From Xylanimonas allomyrinae (lineage in GTDB: Bacteria > Actinomycetota > Actinomycetes > Actinomycetales > Cellulomonadaceae): a DNA stretch of 64,000 nt. This document shows, in pieces, positions 32,732 to 40,395 of this stretch. The stretch's first letter is position 1, and each line of letters opens with the position of its first letter. The translations under genes and the position numbers were made by a program. Location: NCBI RefSeq assembly GCF_004135345.1, contig NZ_CP035495.1, forward strand, positions 1,302,001-1,366,000. The letters run 5' to 3'. The notes under the pieces were generated by a model. It had not been told where the DNA came from and did no database searches. It saw only the letters and a program-made list of their open reading frames with translations.

Positions 32732-33960
32732 TGCCTGGCCGCGACAATCCCGGCGGGTCACAGCTGTCCCGGCGCCACCTGCTGCTGGGTGGAGCGGTCG
32801 GCCTCACGGCGGCCGGTGCCGCGGCCGCGGCCGTGGCGTCCCGGCCCGAGGACCATGACGCCCCCACACCTCCCGAGGCCCTCTTCGGCGACGACCGGGT
32901 GCCGTTCCACGGCACCCACCAGGCGGGTGTCGCGACACCGCCGCCCGCGCACGTCGCGTTCGTCGCCCTCGACCTGCTCGCACAGACCGACGCGACGGCG
33001 CTCGCGCGCCTGATGCGCATCCTGACCGACGACGCCGTGCGGCTCACCCAGGGCCGAGGCGCGCTGGCCGACACGGAGCCCGAGCTGGCGACGTCGCCGG
33101 CACGGCTGACGGTCACGTTCGGGTTCGGCCCGGGGTTCGTCGAGCGCGCGGGCGCGGCGGCCTCGCCCTCGTGGCTGCGCCCCCTGCCCGCGTTCGGCAT
33201 CGACCGGCTCGAGGACCGATGGTCGGGCGGCGACCTGCTGCTCCAGGTCTGCGCGGACGACCCGCTGACGGTCGCGCACGCGGTACGCATGCTGCTCAAG
33301 GACTCGCGCACCTTCACCTCCTTGCGCTGGTCGCAGCGCGGCTTCCGCCGCGCGCACGGCACCGAGCCTGCGACGGCGACCGTGCGCAACCTGTTCGGCC
33401 AGGTCGACGGCACCGTGAACCCGGCTCCGGGCACGGACGACTTCGAACGGCTCGTGTGGTCGCACGGCCAGGTGCCATGGCTGGAGGGCGGCACCAGCCT
33501 GGTGCTGCGCCGGATCGCGATGGACCTCGACCGCTGGGACCTGGTGGACCGTGCGGGGCGGGAGTCCGCCGTCGGGCGACGCCTTGACACGGGGGCACCA
33601 CTGACGGGTGTCGCCGAGCATGACGAGCCCGACTTCGACGCGAAGACGCCCGCAGGTTTCCCGGTCATCGCGGACTACTCCCACCTGCGGCGTGCGCGCA
33701 GCGACGACCCGGGGCAGAAGATCCTGCGGCGCGCGTACAACTACGACGACGAGCCGGGCACGGACGACGGCGTCTCCCGCTCCGGTCTCCTGTTCGCGGC
33801 CTACCAGGCCGACGTCGACGCCCAGTTCGTGCCCATCCAACGGCGGCTCGACGAGCTCGACCTGCTCAACGAGTGGACGACCCCGATCGGGTCGGCCGTC
33901 TTCGCGATCCCTCCCGGGTGCCAGGCCGACGGGTTCGTCGGCGACACGCTCCTGGCGTGA
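32731..33960 (+). CDS. Dye-decolorising (DyP-type) peroxidase, Tat-exported
   Basis: 409 residues. Twin-arginine signal SRRHLLLGGAVGLTAAG, then a DyP fold with the GxxDG motif as NLFGQVDGTVNP and the proximal heme-ligand His in ADYSHLRRA. It resembles EfeB-type peroxidases, but no EfeU/EfeO genes are adjacent. It oxidises substrates with hydrogen peroxide outside the membrane. Translational coupling to a PCu(A)C protein is the frequent actinobacterial arrangement. Confidence 0.9.
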   Translation: MPGRDNPGGSQLSRRHLLLGGAVGLTAAGAAAAAVASRPEDHDAPTPPEALFGDDRVPFHGTHQAGVATPPPAHVAFVALDLLAQTDATALARLMRILTDDAVRLTQGRGALADTEPELATSPARLTVTFGFGPGFVERAGAAASPSWLRPLPAFGIDRLEDRWSGGDLLLQVCADDPLTVAHAVRMLLKDSRTFTSLRWSQRGFRRAHGTEPATATVRNLFGQVDGTVNPAPGTDDFERLVWSHGQVPWLEGGTSLVLRRIAMDLDRWDLVDRAGRESAVGRRLDTGAPLTGVAEHDEPDFDAKTPAGFPVIADYSHLRRARSDDPGQKILRRAYNYDDEPGTDDGVSRSGLLFAAYQADVDAQFVPIQRRLDELDLLNEWTTPIGSAVFAIPPGCQADGFVGDTLLA

Positions 33961-34093
33961 GGCGGAGCCGGCGCCGTCCGACGACACCGCAGCGACACCT
34001 CCGAGCCACCTGGGCGCCGCGACCGGTCACGCCAGGCCCGCGTGGCGAATACTCGGGAGAGTCGAGCGCGTCCGCACGTCACCGGAGCCGCCC

Positions 34094-35347
34094 ATGACTC
34101 CCGAGGTCATCTCGGTCCTTGTCCTTGCCGCGCTGTTCGTCCTCGCGACCGTGCGCAACGTCCATCTCGGTGCGGCAGCGCTCGCCGCGTCCTGGCTCGT
34201 GGGCACGCTCGTCTTCGGCGTCTCGGTCGACGTGGTGGTCGCAGGGTTCCCGGCCGGACTGTTCCTCACGCTCGTCGGGGTGACGTACCTGTTCGCGTTC
34301 GCGGAGCGGGCAGGGGCGATCAGCGCGGTCGTCTACGCCGCCGTGCGCGCGGTCCGTGGGCGCATCAGTCTCGTGCCGTGGGTCATGTTCCTCGTGACGG
34401 CGCTCATCACGTCGGTGGGCGCGCTGACGCCCGCCGCGGCGGCGATCGTCGGTCCCATCGCGATGGGACTGGCGAAGCGGCACAAGATCCACCCCGTGCT
34501 CATGGGGATGGCCGTCATCCAGGGTGCGTCCGCCGGGTCGTTCTCACCCATGGGCGTCTACGGCGTGATCATCAACGACATCGTCAGGGCCAACGGTCTG
34601 CCCTCCAGCCCGATGGTGCTCTTCGGCGCGGCGTTCGCGTTCATCGTGCTCACGGTCGCCGCCGCGTACGTCGCCTTCGGTGGCGTCGCGCTGTGGCGGG
34701 CCGACCACGACCACACCGCCGAGCACGGAGCCGTCATGGAGCGTCCGCGGATCGACGCCAAGGTCGTGTGCTCGCTGCTGGGGATCGTCGCGCTCGGCGT
34801 CGAGGCCTTCGTCTTCCAGCACGACATCGGGTTCGTCGCGCTGCTCATCGTCGTCGTGCTGTCGGCGGTGTTCAGCGACACGGCCAAGGGGGCCGTCGCC
34901 AACGTCTGCTGGCCGACGGCGCTCCTGGTGTGCGGCGTGGTCACGTACGTCAACCTGTTGCAGAGCCAGGGCGTCGTCGACTGGCTGGGCGGCACGGTCG
35001 CACGCATCGGCGCGCCACTGCTCGCGGCGCTCGTCATCTGCCTGATCGCCGCCGTCGTCAGCGCCCTCGCGTCGACCACCGGCATCCTGGGCGCGCTCGT
35101 GCCGCTGGCCGTGCCGTTCCTCCTGACTGGCGAGGTCTGGGCGATCGGCCTGGTCGCCGCTCTCGCCGTCTCGGCGAGCGTGGTCGACTGCTCGCCGTTC
35201 TCGACGAACGGCGCGCTCATGGTCGCCTACACCGAGGAGAGCCGTCGCGAGCGCACGTACCGGCAGTTCCTCGGCTGGGGCGGCACTCTCGTGCTGCTGG
35301 CCCCCCTGGTCTCGTGGGGGGTGCTCGTCGTCGTCCCGGCGCTGTAA
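34094..35347 (+). CDS. MatC/SLC13-like dicarboxylate carrier
   Basis: 417 residues and about eleven membrane segments. The N-terminal half (VTYLFAFAERAGAISAVVYA) and SVGALTPAAAAIVGPIAMGL match the MatC N-terminal family; the late SVVDCSPFSTNGALMVAY loop is typical of anion transporters. A malonate- or dicarboxylate-type substrate is possible. ATG at 34094 with GGAGCCGCCC before it. It stands alone between the DyP gene and convergent genes. Confidence 0.75.
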   Translation: MTPEVISVLVLAALFVLATVRNVHLGAAALAASWLVGTLVFGVSVDVVVAGFPAGLFLTLVGVTYLFAFAERAGAISAVVYAAVRAVRGRISLVPWVMFLVTALITSVGALTPAAAAIVGPIAMGLAKRHKIHPVLMGMAVIQGASAGSFSPMGVYGVIINDIVRANGLPSSPMVLFGAAFAFIVLTVAAAYVAFGGVALWRADHDHTAEHGAVMERPRIDAKVVCSLLGIVALGVEAFVFQHDIGFVALLIVVVLSAVFSDTAKGAVANVCWPTALLVCGVVTYVNLLQSQGVVDWLGGTVARIGAPLLAALVICLIAAVVSALASTTGILGALVPLAVPFLLTGEVWAIGLVAALAVSASVVDCSPFSTNGALMVAYTEESRRERTYRQFLGWGGTLVLLAPLVSWGVLVVVPAL

Positions 35348-35408
35348 CCGGAACGGCCCGCACGCCACGCGACGTCTGCCGGACCGGCTCCGTTGCGGCC
35401 GGCCCCGC

Positions 35409-35990
35409 TCAGCCGACGGGCACGACCGCCGCGACGCGCGCCCGCTCCAGACGTTCGACGAGCGCCACGACGCCGGCTGCCGCCGGCACGAGGACGAGGT
35501 TGCCGAGCAGCTGCGGGCGCAGGAACGGCAGGCCTGCCGTGTAGCTCGCGAGCAGCCCGTCCCAGCCGCGGGGGTACAGGGCCCCGGACCCGAGCGCCCA
35601 CACGCCGGAGTTGGTCCACAGGAAGAACACGGCCGTGCCGCCGACGCCGAACGCGACCGAGGCGGCGAACCGTCTCCAGCCGGCCGTGCGGCGCGTGAGC
35701 AACGAGCCGAGGCCGATCACCGCCCACGCGCTCCACGTGAACGCGAGGATCGAGGTGTTTCCCAGCAGGAGGTCGCTGGCGGCGACCACTCCGAGCGGCG
35801 CGAGGGCTGCGGCACGGTGGCGCAGCACGCCTGCGGCGAGGAACGCGGCGGCGGTCGACAGCTCAAGGTTGGGCGGGGCACCCAGGTCGTTCTTCACGAG
35901 TCGCCAGACGACGGCCAGCACGACGGCTGTGACGGCGACTGCGGGCCGCCACCAGCGGCGGGCCAGGTCTGTCAGGGTCAGGTCGCGCAT
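35409..35990 (-). CDS. DUF6580-type membrane protein (ECF S-component-like)
   Basis: 193 residues with five to six membrane segments; PPNLELSTAAAFLAAGVLRH and LGNTSILAFTWSAWAVIGLG match DUF6580, a family thought to act as the substrate-binding membrane subunit of ECF-type vitamin transporters. It overlaps the last base of the upstream DUF4430 gene. No ECF ATPase or T-component is in the window. The pair may serve corrinoid uptake, which would feed MetH; that link is inference. Confidence 0.65.
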   Translation of the reverse strand: MRDLTLTDLARRWWRPAVAVTAVVLAVVWRLVKNDLGAPPNLELSTAAAFLAAGVLRHRAAALAPLGVVAASDLLLGNTSILAFTWSAWAVIGLGSLLTRRTAGWRRFAASVAFGVGGTAVFFLWTNSGVWALGSGALYPRGWDGLLASYTAGLPFLRPQLLGNLVLVPAAAGVVALVERLERARVAAVVPVG

Positions 35991-36406
35991 CAGTACGTCT
36001 CCAGCTTCCAGGTGATCTCGTCGCCGTCCTTCATGACGTAGGAGCCGGCGCCCACCTGGGCCTGCTCACCGTTGACGTAGAACGCCCAGAACTCGTTCTT
36101 GGACTGGTCGGATGCGCGACCGCCGATCGTCGTGACGAACGCGTTGGCGCCCTCGCCGTCGGCGAATGCCTGCGGGTCGAGCGCGAGCAGCCACTCCAGA
36201 GCCGTCTTGCCCGCGACGCCCTGGTAGGAGACCTCGGTGCCGTCGGCCGACGTGGTCAGGCCGGTCCCGTCCGATGCGGAAGTCTGGCCGGGCGCTGGCT
36301 CGTCGATCCCGGCCCCGTCCCCCGAGCAGCCCGCGGGGAGCCCGAGCGCGAGCACCCCGGCGGTCGGTAGGGCCAGGGCACGGGTCAGGAGGGCTCGTGT
36401 CTTCAC
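35990..36406 (-). CDS. DUF4430 (transcobalamin-like) lipoprotein
   Basis: 138 residues. Lipobox region GLPAGC after a short hydrophobic helix, then a DUF4430 domain: FWAFYVNGEQAQVGAGSYVM and KDGDEITWKLETY, the closing strands also found in transcobalamin/intrinsic factor C-domains. Probably captures a ligand, perhaps a corrinoid, at the surface for the DUF6580 partner. GTG at 36406. The second IS5-TnpB element ends 12 bases upstream, having displaced the native promoter and ribosome-binding site. Confidence 0.7.
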   Translation of the reverse strand: MKTRALLTRALALPTAGVLALGLPAGCSGDGAGIDEPAPGQTSASDGTGLTTSADGTEVSYQGVAGKTALEWLLALDPQAFADGEGANAFVTTIGGRASDQSKNEFWAFYVNGEQAQVGAGSYVMKDGDEITWKLETY

Positions 36407-36420
36407 AAGGCGCGAGTCTA

Positions 36421-36474
36421 AAGCCTGTCGAACAACCTCGGTGAGGTGTACGGCAGCGTCCTTCTCGGACGTCC
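36421..36474 (-). ncRNA. Candidate omega RNA 3' end, copy 2
   Basis: Identical to the copy 1 segment, with the same two hairpins. The guide, if taken from flanking DNA, would start at the TA at 36420 and run over the DUF4430 start codon (TAGACTCGCGCCTTGTGAAG on the minus strand). RNA is inferred. Confidence 0.4.
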
Positions 36475-37938
36475 TTATGCCGCGGTGGCGGTGAGGGTTC
36501 CCACGTCATCCCGGCTGGTTTCGTCTGCGCGTGTGCGCGGGCCAGAGCCGTCTGGTCGGTGGGCGTTGGTGACCTGGCCTCGTGCTTCGGGGTCCAGGAC
36601 CTGGGTGGTGTGGTGCTGTTCGCCCCAGGTGGCGAGGTTGATCGCGGCGTTGCGGTCGCGATCGATCGTCAGCCCGCAGTCCTCGTTCTCACAGGTGAAG
36701 ACGCGGTCGCCGAGGGTGAGCGTGGTCTTCACATCACCGCAGGCCGAGCAGGTCTTCGACGAGGGGAACCACCGGTCCGCTGTGACGACTTGCCCGCCGC
36801 GCCAGGCCATCTTGTAGCGCAGTTGGCGGGCGAGCTCACCCCAGGCCGCATCGGAGATCGCTGCGGCGAGCCGGTGGTTGGCGAGCATGCCGGTGATGTT
36901 GAGGTCTTCGATGACGAGCCGGTCGTGGGTCTGGACCAACGAGTTCGAGACCTGGTGCAGGAAGTGGTGACGGCGGGCACGGACCCGCTCGTGGTGACGG
37001 GCGAGGCGGCGCACGGCGGCACGCCGGCTGGCGGAGCCCTTGACCTTGCGAGACACCGACTTCTGGAGTCGCCGGGTGACCGGTTGCGCGGTAAGCAACG
37101 CTTTGGGTGCCGTGGCCACACGCAGCACCTCGCTGCCATCGCGGGTAGCGGCGACGACGGGTGCGTGCAGCCCGCGGTCCACACCGGCCCACCCAGCGTG
37201 ATCGGCGTCGTCACGGGCGGGGTGCTGGGCGGCGGGGTGCAGGTCGGCGGCTTCGACGTTCAAGCTGATGCGCCACCGGCCGCCACGCCGCGAGACGGTT
37301 GCGAACAAGATCCGTGCCCGGCCCTTGGCGAGCATGCGCCGCAGGCGGCGGGTGTCGTCGTGGACCTTGATGGCGCCGATCCCGGGCAGCGTGACCGAGC
37401 GGGGACCGGCCTCGCCGAGACGGATCGTGGTCCGCTGGCCGGTCCTCGTCTTGGAGGTCTTGTTGCGCAGGCGGAATGAGCCGCGCTCGTAGTTCTTCTT
37501 CTTGAACCGTGGGTGCCCGACCGGCCGGCCGGCGCGCTTGCCGCGCCGGGAGCTGGTCCACGCCCCCAGTGCTTTGCCGAGGTCGACGACGGCTTCCTCG
37601 AAGACCTGCGCGGATACCTCCGAGCGCCACACAAGACCTGTGACCTCCAGATCAGCAGTCCCGTCGGCGGCGACGACGAAGCAGCGGCCGGCGTCCTCGG
37701 TCTTCTTCCACGCGTTGAACGCGTTGATGAGGTCGAACCCCGTCCACGGGACCAACACCGCGTCGGGGTCGTCGCCGGTGAGCACCTCGGTGGCGTTCCT
37801 GGATGCCTGGCGGGCGTTCAGGTGCAGTCGCAGGCCCTGGTTGAACGCGAACCGTGCGGCGCCCTCGTGCCGGGCCAGGGCACGCGCCTGCTCCGCGGTG
37901 GGGTCAGCCACCAACTGGAACGTCGTATGCCGGGCCAC
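36475..37938 (-). CDS. tnpB: TnpB RNA-guided nuclease, copy 2
   Basis: Same 487-residue protein as copy 1 with a few substitutions (for example PTAEQ for PTAKQ near residue 15). All RuvC acids and the zinc ribbon are retained, so selection appears to have kept it intact even though the neighbouring transposase has been destroyed. Start GTG 37938 with TAGCGT 7 nt upstream. Confidence 0.9.
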   Translation of the reverse strand: MARHTTFQLVADPTAEQARALARHEGAARFAFNQGLRLHLNARQASRNATEVLTGDDPDAVLVPWTGFDLINAFNAWKKTEDAGRCFVVAADGTADLEVTGLVWRSEVSAQVFEEAVVDLGKALGAWTSSRRGKRAGRPVGHPRFKKKNYERGSFRLRNKTSKTRTGQRTTIRLGEAGPRSVTLPGIGAIKVHDDTRRLRRMLAKGRARILFATVSRRGGRWRISLNVEAADLHPAAQHPARDDADHAGWAGVDRGLHAPVVAATRDGSEVLRVATAPKALLTAQPVTRRLQKSVSRKVKGSASRRAAVRRLARHHERVRARRHHFLHQVSNSLVQTHDRLVIEDLNITGMLANHRLAAAISDAAWGELARQLRYKMAWRGGQVVTADRWFPSSKTCSACGDVKTTLTLGDRVFTCENEDCGLTIDRDRNAAINLATWGEQHHTTQVLDPEARGQVTNAHRPDGSGPRTRADETSRDDVGTLTATAA

Positions 37939-38559
37939 GACCAGGACGCTACCGGCGGGCACAGACACGACCAGGGATGTCAGGCCTGACGGCGACGATG
38001 CCGTGGGTGTGACCGCTCCCGCCCGCGCCGCCAGTACCCGTCCGACCTGACCGACACCGCATGGTCGCGGATCAGCGCGCTCGTGATCCCAGCCCACACC
38101 CGTGGCGGGCGGCCGTGCCGTGAGCACCGGTGGCGTGAGTACGTCGACGCGCTGCTGTTCGTCGTGACCACGGGCATCCCGTGGCGGGCGCTCCCGCACG
38201 ACTTCACCATCACCTGGTCCGCGACGCACAAGCACTTCACCAGATGGACGAACAGACGGCTGTGGGAGCAGGTCCTCGCTGTCCTGCGCGCCGAGGACCG
38301 CGTCCAAGACGGCCGCGACCAGCGGCCGACGGCGGCCGTTGTCGACTCCTCGTCCGTCAAGTCCACCCCGGTGCCCGGCGAGCGCGGCTTCGACGGCGCG
38401 AAGAAGGTCGACGGGATCAAACGCCACATCCTCGTCGACACCGCCGGACGGCTCCTGGCCGCCCACCTGACCGCAGCGAACATCCAGGACCGGGTCGCGT
38501 TCGCCGACCTCCTCGCAAAGAACCCCTGCCCCATTACTTCCTAGCGGGTCCTGCGAGGC

Positions 38560-38760
38560 TCCGGTTCTTGACCGGGTTGCCGCGTGAGGATGCGCGTGGT
38601 GGCCGCCGGGCCCGGCATGATTGCTGCCCCCTGTCGCGAGACATGATCCGGGGGGTGTTGTCACCGGGCTCGGCTGGCAGGTCGTCATCGCTGATAGGGG
38701 CAAGGCTAGAGGGGCGCGTCGGCGCCGCTCAGGTCGCTCGTAATGTGGATGCCGAGACGT
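38560..38760 (+). ncRNA. Candidate bridge RNA of the IS110 element
   Basis: The non-coding left end contains two internal loops as in IS621 bridge RNA. Target loop: CTGCCCCC (38624-38631) equals the left target, then a perfect hairpin TGTC-GCGA-GACA (38632-38643), then CGGGGGG (38649-38655), complementary to the right target CCCCCCG. Donor loop: GATAGGGGCA (38693-38702) equals the element's right end (40040-40049), then hairpin GGCGC/GCGCC (38713-38726), then GTAATG (38740-38745), complementary to the left end CATTAC (38532-38537). The outer limits of the RNA are a guess. Confidence 0.7.
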
Positions 38761-38810
38761 CCTGCCGGTCGACCACCGCCTCGTGTCGGTCCGGCTGGGA
38801 GGATGCACAG

Positions 38811-40028
38811 GTGGTCTCGCAGATCGTTGGGTACGACGACATCGCGGTCTTCATTGGCCTGGACGTCGGCAAGGGTGAGCACCACGCCGTCGCCCTCGAC
38901 AAGGCGGGCGAGAGGCTGTTCGACAAGCCGCTGCCGAACTCCGAGGCGAGGCTGCGGGCGCTGCTCGAGCCGCTCATGGACCGCGGCCGGGTCCTCCTCG
39001 TGGTGGACCAGCCGGCCACGATCGGCGCGCTGCCCGTCGCGGTCGCCCAAGCCCAGGGTGTGACCGTCGGCTACCTGCCGGGCCTGACGATGAGGCGTGT
39101 GGCGGACCTGCACCCCGGAGAGGCGAAGACCGACGCCCGCGACGCGCTGATCATCGCGGAGACGGCCCGCACGATGCCGCACACTCTGCGCAGCGTCGAC
39201 CTCGGCGACGAGCAGGTCGCCGAGCTGACGATGCTGTGCGGCTTCGACGACGACCTGACCGGCGAGATCACGAGAGTGACCAACCGGATCCGCGGGCTGC
39301 TCACCCAGATCCACCCCGCCCTCGAACGAGCGGTCGGCCCGCACCTGGACCACCCCGCGATGGTCGACCTCCTGGCCCGCTGGGGCACACCCGCCGCGCT
39401 CCAGAAGGCCGGCAAGAGGCAGGTCGCCGACCGTCTGCGCAAGCGCGCCCCCAGGGCTGGGGCGCGGTGGGCCGAGACGGTCTTCACCGCCCTGGGCGAG
39501 CAGACCGTCGTCGTGGCGGGCACGGACGCGGCCGGGGCCGTCATCCCCCGCCTGGCCAAGCAGCTCGAGCTGCTGCGCGCACAACGTGACGACGTCGCCG
39601 AACAGGTCGAGGCCCTCGTGGAGGCCCACCCTCTTTCCCCAGTCCTGACCTCGATGCCAGCAGTCGGAGTCAGGACAGCGGCCCGCTTGCTGACCGAGGT
39701 CGTCGGCAAGACCTTCCCCACCGCCGGGCACCTGGCCGCCTACGCCGGCCTTGCCCCCGTGACCTGGCGCTCTGGGTCATCGATCCGCGGCGAGCACACC
39801 TCCCGGCGCGGCAACAAGATCCTCAAACGCGCCCTGTTCCTCTCCGCCTTCGCCGCCCTCCGCGACCCCAGGTCCCGGGCCTACTACGACCGCAAACGCG
39901 CCCAAGGCAAGACCCACACCCAAGCCCTACTCGCCCTCGCCCGCCGACGCTGCGACGTCCTGTTCGCCATGCTCCGCGACGGCGCCTTCTACGACCCGCC
40001 CACAGCCACCCGACCCGCCGCCGCTTGA
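38811..40028 (+). CDS. IS110-family recombinase
   Basis: 405 residues. The N-terminal RuvC-like DEDD domain opens with FIGLDVGKGEHHAVALD and includes HPGEAKTDARDALIIAETAR. The C-terminal Tnp_20 domain has LTSMPAVGVRTAARLLTEV and the catalytic serine in WRSGSSIRGEHTSRRGNKIL (about residue 322). These enzymes use a bridge RNA to join donor and target. The GTG at 38811 has GGGAGGA nine bases upstream. Complete and apparently active. Confidence 0.93.
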   Translation: MVSQIVGYDDIAVFIGLDVGKGEHHAVALDKAGERLFDKPLPNSEARLRALLEPLMDRGRVLLVVDQPATIGALPVAVAQAQGVTVGYLPGLTMRRVADLHPGEAKTDARDALIIAETARTMPHTLRSVDLGDEQVAELTMLCGFDDDLTGEITRVTNRIRGLLTQIHPALERAVGPHLDHPAMVDLLARWGTPAALQKAGKRQVADRLRKRAPRAGARWAETVFTALGEQTVVVAGTDAAGAVIPRLAKQLELLRAQRDDVAEQVEALVEAHPLSPVLTSMPAVGVRTAARLLTEVVGKTFPTAGHLAAYAGLAPVTWRSGSSIRGEHTSRRGNKILKRALFLSAFAALRDPRSRAYYDRKRAQGKTHTQALLALARRRCDVLFAMLRDGAFYDPPTATRPAAA

Positions 40029-40395
40029 CACCCGAAGGAGATAGGGGCACCCCCCCGTAGCGCACGTGTGGGCCGACAAGGGCTACACCGGCCAGGCGCC
40101 CGCTGACGCTGCGGCAAAGGCTGGGATCCAGCTTCAGATCGTCTCCGGCCCCAAGCCTGCCAGCGGTTTCATCGTTCAACCACACCGGCGGGTGGTCGAG
40201 CGGACGAACGGGCGGATCAACCGGCATCGCCGCCTCGTACGGCAGTACGAAGCCACCCTCACCGCCCACGAAGCATTCGTCATCCTGTCCCAGATCCAGC
40301 TACTCCTGCGCCGGCTCGACCGCTGCGGGTAGTTGTTCGACAGGCTTTAGGCAAAGGCAGGTCGGAAGCTGTCGGGCGTCTCGCGGGCGCGGCAC

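Larger units (their letters stand above)
38533..40049 (+). mobile_element. IS110-family element nested in IS5-TnpB copy 2
   Basis: Inserted in a run of seven Cs (in copy 1: 3733-3739); four Cs remain on the left and seven on the right, so the exact joint inside the run is ambiguous. No inverted repeats or target duplication are apparent, as expected for IS110. The left 280 bases are non-coding and the recombinase fills the rest. Element size including four Cs is 1521 bp. Confidence 0.88.
38083..40332 (+). pseudogene. IS5-family transposase split by IS110
   Basis: The N-terminal part (38083 to ~38532) includes VVDSSSVKSTPVPGERGFDG; the C-terminal part (~40057-40332) includes HVWADKGYTGQAPADAAAKA and RRVVERTNGRINRHRRL. 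The 1521-bp IS110 element lies inside the C run that follows AKNPCP. Copy 2 therefore cannot make its own transposase and would depend on copy 1 for movement. Confidence 0.9.
36421..40347. mobile_element. IS5-family element with tnpB, copy 2 (interrupted)
   Basis: Same orientation as copy 1 and about 99% identical. The inverted repeats AAGCCTGTCGAACAAC are perfect here, with TA flanks at 36419-36420 and 40348-40349 (target CTAG). Its length, minus a nested IS110 element of 1521 bp, is exactly that of copy 1. tnpB is intact; the transposase is split. It lies between the DUF4430 gene and parE. Confidence 0.9.
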
